A DNA stretch of 23,066 bases from Haemophilus sp. (GCA_019423005.1 JAHZCF010000110.1:1-23066); one strand, 5' to 3'. Counted from the stretch's first letter, positions 1 to 7,710 are shown. The notes: generated by a model not told the origin, from the sequence alone. Numbers and translations: made by a program.

Positions 1-805
1 GATCAAACAACAAGCGGTTGTCATAACGTTTTAAAATCAAGTGTAAAGCGAACCGCACTTTGAATAAAAATTCTTGGCTCTCTAATAATTGTTGGTATTC
101 CGACGGGTAAATAAAGCCGCTTTCCAAAATGCCATCAAGTGTCATTTCGCCGGTATGGCGTAATGCGATCCAATATAAAAGATGAAGATCCCGTAAACCA
201 CCGGGGCTGTATTTTAAATCGGGTTCTAAATTGTAACTGGTGTTGTGATAACGCTGATAACGTTCAATTTGTTCTTGTACTTTAGCATCAAAGAATGGTT
301 TTACCGCCCAAAAATCTGGCTTTTTCAATATTTCATCTAAGGCATTGAAAAGGGACACATCTCCCGATAAATAACGAGACTCAAGTAAATTGGTAGCAAT
401 GGTAATGTCTTGTTTACCTTCCTTTTCACATTCTTCTAAAGAACGAACACTATGCCCTACGTCAAATCCACAATCCCACAAGAACTGCACAAATTGAGCA
501 ATTTTTTCTTCCGTTTCAGACTCTCTTTCTTCTTTTGAAAGAATAAGAACATCTAGGTCAGATAAAGGAAAGATTTCTTGTCTGCCATAACCACCCACTG
601 CAATTAAGGTGAGATTAGCTTTATCTAATTCAAATTGCTGCCAAAGCTGTTTTAACAAATTATCACAAAATTGTGTACGGTTAGCGATCAGCTCAAAAAC
701 GGAATAATCAGCAAAGTGCTGACGTTCCAATTCCTTCAAATTTTCACGCTGAATTTTGACCGCACTTAGCGTGAGTGGAGAGTCAAAATGATAAGGAAAA
801 AGCAT
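1..805 (-). CDS. glnD: GlnD, bifunctional uridylyltransferase/uridylyl-removing enzyme (partial, N-terminal 268 residues)
   Basis: GlnD adds UMP to, and removes it from, PII signalling proteins according to glutamine level, so it is the primary nitrogen sensor in the cytoplasm. I translated the minus strand from an ATG at 805-803 (MLFPYHFDSPL...). The reading stays open to the left edge of the window, so the 3' two-thirds of an enzyme that is usually about 860-890 residues is missing. The nucleotidyltransferase signature GGYGRQEIFPLSDLDVLIL lies at residues 71-89, with the metal-binding aspartates at 83 and 85. Further on, the stretch around PDLKYSPGGLRDLHLLYW is typical of GlnD. The gene lies directly downstream of map on the same strand. 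The map terminator ends only about 26 bases before the ATG, so glnD either depends on read-through or uses a promoter overlapping that terminator. The family call is firm; the start is likely. Confidence 0.93.
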   Translation of the reverse strand, partial: MLFPYHFDSPLTLSAVKIQRENLKELERQHFADYSVFELIANRTQFCDNLLKQLWQQFELDKANLTLIAVGGYGRQEIFPLSDLDVLILSKEERESETEEKIAQFVQFLWDCGFDVGHSVRSLEECEKEGKQDITIATNLLESRYLSGDVSLFNALDEILKKPDFWAVKPFFDAKVQEQIERYQRYHNTSYNLEPDLKYSPGGLRDLHLLYWIALRHTGEMTLDGILESGFIYPSEYQQLLESQEFLFKVRFALHLILKRYDNRLLFD

Positions 806-826
806 AGGTATTCCACAAACAAAACA

Positions 827-832
827 ATTATA
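827..832 (-). promoter_or_regulatory. Possible -10 box for glnD overlapping the map terminator
   Basis: The minus strand reads TATAAT here, a perfect -10 hexamer, inside the T-tract of the map terminator and about 21 bases before the glnD ATG. No good -35 lies 16-18 bases upstream, so this is a tentative call. It would give glnD a leader of only about 15 bases. Confidence 0.25.
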
Positions 833-858
833 AAAAAAGCCCACTATCGTAGGCTTTT
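832..858 (-). terminator. Rho-independent terminator after map
   Basis: On the minus strand AAAAGCCTAC pairs with GTGGGCTTTT (10 bp with one G-U pair, loop GATA), followed at once by a run of T. It lies 9 bases past the map stop codon and before glnD. Confidence 0.8.
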
Positions 859-866
859 AGCTGAAC

Positions 867-1670
867 TTAAAGGTTATTCATTATACGTTGAATTCGACCT
901 TCCGCAATTTCTTCATCACGAATGGTCATCACTTCACAACCGGTTTCTGTCACGACAATTTGGTGTTCATATTGTGCAGAATGGCTACGGTCTTTAGTTT
1001 TTACCGTCCAACCATCGCCCATAATGCGAACTTCTTTTTTACCCGCATTAATCATTGGCTCAATGGTGAATACCATACCCGGTTTTAAAATCACACCGCC
1101 ATCATCAGCATAATAGTGTAAGACTTGCGGTTCACAGTGGAATTCAGTTCCCACGCCGTGACCACAATACTCACGAACCACGCTAAATCCTTGGCTTTCA
1201 GTATATTTTTGTACCGCTTTACCAATTTCGTTTAAACGAATACCCGGCTTAACCGTACGTAATCCCACATAAAGTGCTTCTTGTGCCGCTTCAACCAATT
1301 TTTGGCTACGAATATTGGTTTCACCCACAACATACATCTTCGAATTATCACCGAAATAACCGTCTTTAATCACAGTCACATCAATATTGACAATATCACC
1401 ACGTTTTAATTTTTTATCGTCGCTTGGAATACCATGGCAAACCACTTCATTTATAGAAATACAGGTTGCTTTAGGAAAACCATGATAATTTAAGCATGCA
1501 GGAATCACTTTTTGTACATTCACCATGTAATCATGACAAATGCGATCCAATTCACCTGTGGTCACCCCTTCTTTGACATAAGGTTCGATCATAACCAAGA
1601 CATCAGACGCTAATTTACACGCTTCACGTAACTTAACAATTTCTGCTTCAGTTCTTAATGGAATGCCCAT
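867..1670 (-). CDS. map: Methionine aminopeptidase type I
   Basis: The enzyme removes the initiator methionine from nascent proteins in the cytoplasm and is essential in most bacteria. The 267-residue protein has the expected length. All the metal and catalytic residues of the E. coli enzyme fall at the same numbers: H79 (in EVVCHGIP), D97 (NIDVTV), D108 (YFGDNS), H171 (CGHGVG), E204 (TIEPM) and E235 (QYEHQ). There is no N-terminal zinc-finger extension, which fits the type Ia form. The start is supported by a strong AAGGAG six bases before the ATG at 1670. The gene is divergent from erpA and followed by a terminator and then glnD. Confidence is very high. Confidence 0.98.
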   Translation of the reverse strand: MGIPLRTEAEIVKLREACKLASDVLVMIEPYVKEGVTTGELDRICHDYMVNVQKVIPACLNYHGFPKATCISINEVVCHGIPSDDKKLKRGDIVNIDVTVIKDGYFGDNSKMYVVGETNIRSQKLVEAAQEALYVGLRTVKPGIRLNEIGKAVQKYTESQGFSVVREYCGHGVGTEFHCEPQVLHYYADDGGVILKPGMVFTIEPMINAGKKEVRIMGDGWTVKTKDRSHSAQYEHQIVVTETGCEVMTIRDEEIAEGRIQRIMNNL

Positions 1671-1703
1671 TATTTCTCCTTATTTAATTCTGATTTATTC
1701 GCA

Positions 1704-1709
1704 TATAAT
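1704..1709 (+). promoter_or_regulatory. Possible -10 box for erpA in the divergent map/erpA gap
   Basis: A perfect TATAAT lies in the 125-base gap between the divergent map and erpA genes. The sequence 17 bases upstream has no convincing -35. The gap must hold promoters in both directions, but I cannot place them firmly; no clear IscR-type site was recognised by eye. Confidence 0.3.
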
Positions 1710-1795
1710 AGCACTAATTCCGTGAAAAATCTTGAATGAATTAACAGGTTATTAGATAATACAAGGATTATTTTTAGGAAAGTGGGGATAGAGAT

Positions 1796-2143
1796 ATGTC
1801 AGATTTAGATATGGCCGTACCGCTAACTTTTACTGATGCGGCAGCCAATAAAGTAAAAAGTTTAATTAGCGAAGAAGAAAACAACGAATTAAAATTACGC
1901 GTTTATATTACCGGTGGTGGCTGCAGCGGTTTCCAATATGGTTTTACCTTTGATGATAAAGTCAATGAAGGCGACCTGACGATTGAAAAATCCGGTGTGC
2001 AATTAGTGATTGACCCAATGAGTTTACAATACTTAATTGGCGGCACCGTGGATTACACTGAAGGCTTGGAAGGTTCTCGTTTTGTAGTGAACAATCCAAA
2101 TGCAACCAGTACCTGTGGTTGCGGTTCTTCATTCAGCATCTAA
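1796..2143 (+). CDS. erpA: ErpA, A-type iron-sulfur cluster insertion protein
   Basis: ErpA is a small cytoplasmic carrier that receives Fe-S clusters from the assembly machinery and delivers them to apoproteins, including enzymes of isoprenoid synthesis. The 115-residue protein carries the three conserved cluster-binding cysteines of A-type carriers: C43 in GGGCSGF, and C107 and C109 in the C-terminal TCGCGSSFSI. It is nearly collinear with E. coli ErpA as I recall it, beginning MSD and ending SSFSI, which supports this start although only a weak purine-rich ribosome site (GGGGATAGAGAT) precedes it. It begins a plus-strand cluster with yacL (1-base gap) and mrcB. IscA and SufA are the alternatives, but the sequence is clearly closest to ErpA. 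Confidence 0.95.
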   Translation: MSDLDMAVPLTFTDAAANKVKSLISEEENNELKLRVYITGGGCSGFQYGFTFDDKVNEGDLTIEKSGVQLVIDPMSLQYLIGGTVDYTEGLEGSRFVVNNPNATSTCGCGSSFSI

Positions 2144-2144
2144 C

Positions 2145-2498
2145 ATGGATTTTCAATTTACCCATTATCTAGGCAATGTACATGCTAAATGTTCGATGGA
2201 ACACATTGCCCTAGCCAATTGGTTTAATTCAGAAGTGCGGTCAAATCCTCAAGCGTTTTTGACCGCACTTTCTGCCTGTGAGCAGATTAAAAATAATGAT
2301 GAAGTCACGCTGATTGGTTCTGAATACACGCTTTTTATCAATACCGATGAAGTGATGATTCGCGCCAATAATCTTGCAATTGAAACAGATGACATTTTAG
2401 AAGACGACTTCCATTATTATGATGAAGAAAGTATCGCCTTCTGCGGTACAACAGACTTCATCCACTTTCTTAATGCCTATTTTGAATTTATTGCTTAA
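2145..2498 (+). CDS. yacL: YacL family protein (UPF0231), function unknown
   Basis: This 117-residue acidic cytoplasmic protein matches the UPF0231/YacL family as I recall it, with shared stretches such as EYTLF, EVMIRAN, YYDEES and the N-terminal MDFQF. No biochemical role is established for the family, and no catalytic motif is visible. An open frame extends upstream to 2100 but would overlap erpA by more than 40 bases. The ATG at 2145, one base after the erpA stop, matches the family N-terminus and points to translational coupling. The gene sits between erpA and mrcB in the same direction, probably one transcript. An inverted pair of DNA-uptake sequences lies inside the coding region (2233-2270). 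Confidence 0.88.
   Translation: MDFQFTHYLGNVHAKCSMEHIALANWFNSEVRSNPQAFLTALSACEQIKNNDEVTLIGSEYTLFINTDEVMIRANNLAIETDDILEDDFHYYDEESIAFCGTTDFIHFLNAYFEFIA
2233..2270. repeat. Inverted pair of uptake signal sequences inside yacL
   Basis: AAGTGCGGTCAAA at 2233-2245 and its exact reverse complement TTTGACCGCACTT at 2258-2270 are separated by 12 bases. As RNA they would form a perfect 13-bp stem. Such pairs are common between Haemophilus genes, where they can act as terminators, but this one lies wholly in the yacL reading frame. The right arm is followed by TCTG, not a T run. Confidence 0.9.
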
Positions 2499-2522
2499 CC
2501 TCATTCTCTGAAGCTAACTATT

Positions 2523-4922
2523 ATGTCGGAAACGGAAAACACCTCATCAGAACAACAAGAAACACAAGCGCCAAATAAGCGCCGTTCTTGTAAAATCTTT
2601 TTAGCTAAAGCAGCCTTTACTTTAGGGACGCTTGCCGTGTTTTATGGTGGCTATTTGGATTGGCAAATTCGCTCCAAAATGGATGGCCAAATTTGGCGTT
2701 TACCTGCAGAAGTGTATAGCCGTTTAGAAAGCGTAAAACTTTCTGATAACCTTTCTTTTGACGAAGTGATTCAAATCTTACTCGATAACGAATACCGTCA
2801 AACCACTATGATTGCGGCACCGGGCGATTTTAAACTCGAAGAGGATACCATTGTATTACTTCGTCGTGCGTTCCCTTACCCTGACAAGCCAGAACCACAA
2901 CGTGTATTACGTTTACGTTTTACGGATAACAAACTTTCTCGTATTGAAGACTTAGTCAACGTAAAAGCGGTTGATGAATTCCGTCTTGCGCCTAAATTAA
3001 TTGCCATGTTGGAATCGGATAATGAAGATCGTTTAGCGATTCCATTACAGCACTACCCTCGATTACTCATTGATGCCTTATTACTGACAGAGGATCGCCG
3101 TTTTTATGAGCATAACGGGATTAATCCTGTGGGTATTGTGCGAGCAATGATTGCCAATATTAAAGCCGGTCAAACAGTTCAAGGCGGCAGTACACTCACT
3201 CAGCAATTAGTTAAAAACTTGTTCTTATCCAGTGAACGTTCTATTACCCGTAAAGCCAATGAAGCGTTGATGTCATTAGTATTAGATTGGCGATATGATA
3301 AAAACCGTATTTTAGAAACCTATCTGAACGAGATTTACCTTGGTCAAAATGGTGATATCCAAATTCACGGTTTTGCATTGGCGAGCCAATTCTATTTTGG
3401 TCGTTCTATCCGTGAAATTAGCCTAGATCAGATTGCCCTTTTAGTTGGCATGGTGAAAGGGCCATCCCTTTATAATCCATGGCGAAATCCACAATATGCA
3501 CTCGATCGTCGAAATGTGGTGTTAAAACTGATGCTTGATCACCAAATGATTGGGGATGAGCTTTATGAGATGTTGAGTAAACGTCCATTAGGCGTGCAAG
3601 CTAAAGGACAGATTTCACGTAAATACCCTGCTTTCATCCAAACATTGCAAGCGGATCTTCGCCGTCAACTAGGGGAAAATAAAACCTCTGCACTACTTGG
3701 TGCACGCATTTTTTCCACCATGGATTTAAAACAACAGGAACAAGCTGAAAATGCCGTGGTGAATACGGTCAATCAATTGCAAGTACAAACTAAAAATCCA
3801 CATTTAGAAGGTGCAATGATTGTCGCGGATTATCACTTAGGTGAAATACGTGCGGTTGTCGGTGGATTACAAACAGAATATGCCGGATTTAACCGTGCCT
3901 TAATGTCAAAACGTCAAATTGGTTCTTTAGTAAAACCATCCATTTATTTGACCGCACTGATGAATCCGGAACAATTCCGTTTAAATACACCAATTCAAAA
4001 CCAACCAATCACAATTTATGTTAAAGGTAGCCAACCTTGGCAACCTCGTAACTACGATCGCAAATATAGCGGTTCAGTGATGTTGATGGATGCCCTTGCT
4101 CGCTCGCTAAATATTCCAACGGTAAATATTGGGATGAAAGTTGGCTTAAGCAAAGTGATTGATACACAAAAAGCCATGGGATGGGATAATGTTGCTATTC
4201 CAAAAGTGCCTGCAACCTTGCTCGGCTCTTACAGTATTTCACCTTATGATGTGACCAAACTCTATCAAACCATTGCAAATCAAGGTGGCAAAATTGAGTT
4301 AAGTACCATTCAAAGCATTGCTGATCGTCAAGGAAATATTATTTACGAACACAATACGGTACCGGATCAAGTGGTGCCGAGAGAAGCCGCTTATCAAACC
4401 TTGTATGCGATGCAACAAACCGTAGAACGTGGTACTGCGCGTAGCTTACAAAATGATTATGCCGATCTTCGTCTTGCGGGTAAAACAGGAACTACCAATG
4501 ATGCCCGTGATACGTGGTTTGTGGGTATTGATGGTAAAAATGTTAGCACCATTTGGCTAGGTCGTGATGATAACGGTGAAACCAAATTAACGGGTGCCTC
4601 AGGTGCATTACAAATCTATAAAGATTATTTAAACCGTGTGGTTATTGAAAAACTGAAACTCGGACAACCTTCTACGATTAAATGGGTTGGAATCAATGCT
4701 TATGGCAGTTGGAGCTGTGGTAGTAATCGAACAATTCCAGTTTGGGCAAATAAAGATCAAAACTTCTGTGCGTCTGCGCCAACGACGAGTACGGCGACTG
4801 CTACCGCTGCACAAACTACGCAATCGCCACAACCAGAACAACCAGAATCACCAAAACAAGAAAGTGTATGGGATGTGTTAGATAATAAAGCGCCTGTTGA
4901 AGAAGCAGCACCCGCTCAATAA
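2523..4922 (+). CDS. mrcB: Penicillin-binding protein 1B (bifunctional glycosyltransferase/transpeptidase)
   Basis: This bifunctional enzyme polymerises lipid II into glycan strands and cross-links the peptides in the periplasm, anchored in the inner membrane. The 799-residue order is: a short polar cytoplasmic tail; a membrane helix at about 27-46; a UB2H-like region (about 55-145) that in E. coli binds the activator LpoB; a family 51 glycosyltransferase domain with catalytic E190 in TEDRRFYEHNGI and the motif GGSTLTQQLVKN (221-232); and a transpeptidase domain with active-site S468 in SLVK, SLN at 528-530 and KTG at 654-656. The last 50 residues are Thr/Gln/Pro-rich and probably disordered. 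MrcB is preferred over MrcA because of the UB2H-like region and lack of the long MrcA insert. A terminator follows. Confidence 0.96.
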   Translation: MSETENTSSEQQETQAPNKRRSCKIFLAKAAFTLGTLAVFYGGYLDWQIRSKMDGQIWRLPAEVYSRLESVKLSDNLSFDEVIQILLDNEYRQTTMIAAPGDFKLEEDTIVLLRRAFPYPDKPEPQRVLRLRFTDNKLSRIEDLVNVKAVDEFRLAPKLIAMLESDNEDRLAIPLQHYPRLLIDALLLTEDRRFYEHNGINPVGIVRAMIANIKAGQTVQGGSTLTQQLVKNLFLSSERSITRKANEALMSLVLDWRYDKNRILETYLNEIYLGQNGDIQIHGFALASQFYFGRSIREISLDQIALLVGMVKGPSLYNPWRNPQYALDRRNVVLKLMLDHQMIGDELYEMLSKRPLGVQAKGQISRKYPAFIQTLQADLRRQLGENKTSALLGARIFSTMDLKQQEQAENAVVNTVNQLQVQTKNPHLEGAMIVADYHLGEIRAVVGGLQTEYAGFNRALMSKRQIGSLVKPSIYLTALMNPEQFRLNTPIQNQPITIYVKGSQPWQPRNYDRKYSGSVMLMDALARSLNIPTVNIGMKVGLSKVIDTQKAMGWDNVAIPKVPATLLGSYSISPYDVTKLYQTIANQGGKIELSTIQSIADRQGNIIYEHNTVPDQVVPREAAYQTLYAMQQTVERGTARSLQNDYADLRLAGKTGTTNDARDTWFVGIDGKNVSTIWLGRDDNGETKLTGASGALQIYKDYLNRVVIEKLKLGQPSTIKWVGINAYGSWSCGSNRTIPVWANKDQNFCASAPTTSTATATAAQTTQSPQPEQPESPKQESVWDVLDNKAPVEEAAPAQ

Positions 4923-4956
4923 ACTTGCTTATTTTTGACCGCACTTTTATATCTCC

Positions 4957-4989
4957 ATAAAGCGCCTAACAAGGGCGCTTTATTCTTTT
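4957..4989 (+). terminator. Rho-independent terminator after mrcB
   Basis: ATAAAGCGCC (4957-4966) pairs perfectly with GGCGCTTTAT (4974-4983) across a 7-base loop, followed by TCTTTT. It separates the erpA-yacL-mrcB transcript from the iron operon. An uptake sequence (4938-4946) lies just upstream. Confidence 0.85.
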
Positions 4990-5027
4990 GAGCATAAAAT
5001 AACCGTCTAGGATTTCCACCTCTTGTG

Positions 5028-5054
5028 AATTTTTTGATCTCCATCACAAAAATT
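5028..5054 (+). promoter_or_regulatory. CRP/FNR-family dyad upstream of the iron operon
   Basis: AATTTTTTGAT and ATCACAAAAATT form an imperfect palindrome. The core reads TTTGA-N6-TCACA (5033-5048), which matches 9 of 10 positions of the CRP consensus. Read as TTGAT-N4-ATCAC it also matches 9 of 10 of FNR. Its centre (about 5040.5) is about 60 bases before the predicted transcription start near 5101, the usual class I activator position. I cannot decide between CRP and FNR by eye. Confidence 0.5.
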
Positions 5055-5065
5055 AGAATTATTTA

Positions 5066-5094
5066 TTGTCATTTCACTGATATCAAAGGATAAT
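5066..5094 (+). promoter_or_regulatory. Sigma-70 promoter of the iron operon
   Basis: TTGTCA (5066-5071) and GATAAT (5089-5094) are separated by exactly 17 bases; each matches the consensus at five of six positions. Transcription would start near 5101, leaving about 40 bases of leader before the FTR1 gene. Confidence 0.65.
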
Positions 5095-5102
5095 TATAAA
5101 TA
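5088..5102 (+). promoter_or_regulatory. Weak Fur-like palindrome over the -10 box
   Basis: GGATAATTATAAATA agrees with TGATAATNATTATCA at about 10 of 14 defined positions and overlaps the -10 hexamer, where a Fur repressor would act. It is much poorer than the box at 18139-18153. AT-rich promoter DNA can give such a match by chance. Confidence 0.3.
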
Positions 5103-5140
5103 GGAATTGATTTCATTTGAGGTAATGAGGTAAATAGACG

Positions 5141-7045
5141 ATGCTATTCCGTTCTATTCGATTTTTCTTTTTAATTTTTTCACTCGCCTTTTCTTCTTCA
5201 CTCCTTGCACAAGATAACTATCAACAATGGGTTGATGATATTACGGCTCGCCTAGATAAAACGTCTCAACTTATCCAAAAAGGCAATACCGATGACGCCC
5301 GTACTGAAGTGCAAATGGCTTATTTTGAAGTGTTTGAAAATCTAGAAGGGCCAATTCGTATCAATTTCTCCGCACAAAAAAGCTACCAAATGGAAGCAAC
5401 TTTTGGCGAGATTCGTAAAATGATCGGTGAAGGCAATTCACAAAAAGAGATTCAGGCTAAAATCGATCAGCTCAAAAAAGAATTACAAGAAGTGTTGCCA
5501 TCATTGATTGAAGGCCATCAGCTCAATGCCGATAGTCAACATGGTGTTTATGATAATCAAGAGATCGCCCCTTATTGGCAACAAAGTTTTAAAACCATTG
5601 ATGATTTGCTCGCTCAAGGACTCGAAGCGTATCAAAATGGTGATCTCGCTAACGCGAAAAAATTGTTCCAGCAAGCGCAATACGATGGCTATAAAAATTC
5701 AGAAATGGAAATGTCCATTCGCCAAAATCGCTCCGCAGAAACTTCAGCAGCGATTAATCAACAGTTTTACAACATCATCCGTTTAAGTGAACAAGCCGAT
5801 CAAATCACAGAAATTGGCTATCAAAGCACGCAATTATTACAAGATATTGAAGAAAACTTGCCTAACCTGCCAACGACACGTGAAGAACAAAATGTTCAAT
5901 CTAATGCAGCACAGCAAGCAACAGATAATCAACAAGAACAAGATTGGAATAAGATTAAACAAGAGATCAACCAACGTATTCAACAAGCTATTACGCTCTA
6001 TCAACAAGGTGAAAGCAAAAAAGCGATTCTTTCTGTACAAGACACCTATTTCGACGTGTTTGAAAGTACAGGAATGGAAAACAAAGTGGGTTCCCGTGAT
6101 AGTAACTTTAAAGCAGAACTTGAAGGCTACTTTACTCGTCTAGTCAGTTTAATGAAAGCTGGACAAGGTGATAAGTTACAAGCTCAAGCTGATGGTTTAA
6201 ACCAGAATTTAACTAAAGCGGTTGAAATGTTACAGGGCGAAGAGCAAAGTGATTGGTCGATGTTCTTATATAGCCTTTTAATCATTCTTCGTGAAGGTTT
6301 AGAAGCGTTATTGATTGTTGCAGCTATCGTGACTTACTTAATTAAAAATAACCACCAAGATAAATTGCCGGTTATTCGTCAGTCTGTTTATGTGGCGTTA
6401 ATTGCCAGTGTGGTTACCGCATTTATTTTCCAACTTATCTTTGAAAATTCAGGTCAAAACCGTGAATTGCTCGAAGGCTTTACGATGATTTTTGCCGTCG
6501 TCATGCTATTTATGATGAGTTACTGGTTATTATCCAAAGTCGAAGCACAAAACTGGAAACGTTATTTAGAAGGTAAACTCTCTACTGCCCTCACAACAGG
6601 CTCACTCATCGGTCTATGGCTTACTAGCTTCTTAGCGGTATATCGTGAAGGGGCGGAAACGGTATTGTTCTACTATGCCCTTATGGGTGATGCGAAAAGT
6701 GCGGTCAGTTTTATCTACCTTTTCGCAGGTATCATTGTCGGCGCAATTATTCTCACCATTTGCTACTTCGTGATGCGTTATACCGTGGTGAAATTACCGC
6801 TTAAACCCTTCTTTATGTTTACAGGCTCATTTATGTACTTAATGGCCTTTGTATTCGCCGGTAAATCTGTTTTAGAACTCATTGAAGGCAAACTTTTCGA
6901 GCCTACGCTGATTAGCGGTGTGCCTGAAATTTCGTGGTTAGGTATTTATCCTTATATGGAAACCTTAATTCCACAAGCAATCTTACTCGTCGCAGCCGTA
7001 TTTGCTCTGTTTATTATGAAATATCAAAGCAAAAAAGCCGCGTAA
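5141..7045 (+). CDS. FTR1-family iron permease with long periplasmic helical domain
   Basis: This is the iron-conducting subunit of a FetM/Cj1658/EfeU-type uptake system in the inner membrane. Residues 1-23 are a signal peptide (cleavage near LLA-QD). Residues 25-365 are a polar, Gln/Glu-rich helical region. From about 373 to 626 there are about seven membrane helices with the two FTR1 iron-translocation motifs, REGLE (384-388) and REGAE (502-506). The 634-residue length is about twice that of a bare FTR1 permease; the excess is the periplasmic region, which holds three diverged copies of one helical unit (about 44-125, 162-242 and 285-365). It starts the operon, 29 bases before the P19 gene. 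UPEC FetM, paired with the P19 homologue FetP, is the closest functional analogy. The family call is firm; ferrous rather than ferric substrate is inferred. Confidence 0.92.
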   Translation: MLFRSIRFFFLIFSLAFSSSLLAQDNYQQWVDDITARLDKTSQLIQKGNTDDARTEVQMAYFEVFENLEGPIRINFSAQKSYQMEATFGEIRKMIGEGNSQKEIQAKIDQLKKELQEVLPSLIEGHQLNADSQHGVYDNQEIAPYWQQSFKTIDDLLAQGLEAYQNGDLANAKKLFQQAQYDGYKNSEMEMSIRQNRSAETSAAINQQFYNIIRLSEQADQITEIGYQSTQLLQDIEENLPNLPTTREEQNVQSNAAQQATDNQQEQDWNKIKQEINQRIQQAITLYQQGESKKAILSVQDTYFDVFESTGMENKVGSRDSNFKAELEGYFTRLVSLMKAGQGDKLQAQADGLNQNLTKAVEMLQGEEQSDWSMFLYSLLIILREGLEALLIVAAIVTYLIKNNHQDKLPVIRQSVYVALIASVVTAFIFQLIFENSGQNRELLEGFTMIFAVVMLFMMSYWLLSKVEAQNWKRYLEGKLSTALTTGSLIGLWLTSFLAVYREGAETVLFYYALMGDAKSAVSFIYLFAGIIVGAIILTICYFVMRYTVVKLPLKPFFMFTGSFMYLMAFVFAGKSVLELIEGKLFEPTLISGVPEISWLGIYPYMETLIPQAILLVAAVFALFIMKYQSKKAA

Positions 7046-7073
7046 TACCCAACAATCCTTTAGGAGAAAAACA

Positions 7074-7595
7074 ATGAAAAAAGCACTTTTAGCAACAGCA
7101 TTATTTGCGGGTATTTTCACCGCGTCTACTGCAAACGCATTCCAAGAGTACCCAATCGGTGAAGCGGTAACCATGAATGAAATGGAAATTGCAGCGGTTT
7201 ATCTCAAACCAATCGATATGGAACCACGTGGCATGGGTTTACCTGCTGCGAAATCAGATATCCACTTAGAAGCGGATATCCACGCAGTAAAAGGTAACAA
7301 AAATGGCTTTGGTGATGGTGAATGGATGCCTTACTTAACCATCAACTACACTTTAGTGAATACCGATACCGGTGAAAAACAAGAAGGTACGTTCATGCCA
7401 ATGGTGGCAGGTGATGGTCCTCACTACGGCGCTAACGTGAAAATGATGGGTGTGGGTAACTATAAATTAACTTACCACATCGACCCACCATCAAAAGCGG
7501 GTATGCACCGTCATACCGACTCTGAAACGGGTGTAGGTCGTTGGTGGAAACCATTTGATGTTAGCTATGAATTCAAATTCACTGGCATCAAATAA
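7074..7595 (+). CDS. P19/FetP-type periplasmic iron-binding protein
   Basis: P19-family proteins are dimeric periplasmic beta-sandwich proteins that bind iron (and copper in vitro) and work with an FTR1 permease. The 173-residue protein has a clear signal peptide ending ANA-FQEYP (residues 1-22). The mature part shows the family's metal ligands: histidines in DIHLEADIHA, the methionine in EWMPYL, the histidine in GPHYGANV and those in MHRHTDSE, besides the typical GRWWKPFDVSYEF near the end. An AGGAG ribosome site precedes the ATG. It follows the FTR1 gene by 28 bases and is followed by a stable hairpin, so it may be made at a different level from the genes after it. Names in use are P19 (Campylobacter), FetP (E. 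coli), FtrA (Bordetella, Brucella) and Tpd/TP0971. Confidence 0.92.
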   Translation: MKKALLATALFAGIFTASTANAFQEYPIGEAVTMNEMEIAAVYLKPIDMEPRGMGLPAAKSDIHLEADIHAVKGNKNGFGDGEWMPYLTINYTLVNTDTGEKQEGTFMPMVAGDGPHYGANVKMMGVGNYKLTYHIDPPSKAGMHRHTDSETGVGRWWKPFDVSYEFKFTGIK

Positions 7596-7622
7596 TCTCA
7601 GGTAAACATCGATTTTACCGAC

Positions 7623-7653
7623 TTGCCTTCCCTTGTATTTCAGGGGAAGGCAA
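7623..7653 (+). terminator. Hairpin between P19 gene and downstream operon genes
   Basis: TTGCCTTCCC (7623-7632) pairs perfectly with GGGAAGGCAA (7644-7653) across an 11-base loop. No T run follows (TAGCATTTAATT), so it looks less like a full terminator than a partial one or an RNA-stabilising 3' end for the FTR1-P19 message. Confidence 0.5.
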
Positions 7654-7710
7654 TAGCATTTAATTTAACCTTAAAATATCGTCTGTTTTATCCCATTAAA
7701 TGATCAAACT

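Noticed and set aside
10..18. ACAAGCGGT, the Actinobacillus-type uptake core, here and again at 8145-8153
   Set aside because: Only two copies against 19 of the Haemophilus type; both probably arise by chance from common codons.
5508..6143. Two long open frames in another frame within the FTR1 gene
   Set aside because: Lys/Asn/Ile-rich shadow translations with no ribosome site or domain; the FTR1 frame has signal peptide, repeats and REGxE motifs.
7623..7653. Inverted repeat considered as the end of a mobile element
   Set aside because: No transposase, target duplication or second copy in the window; a hairpin in the RNA is enough to explain it.
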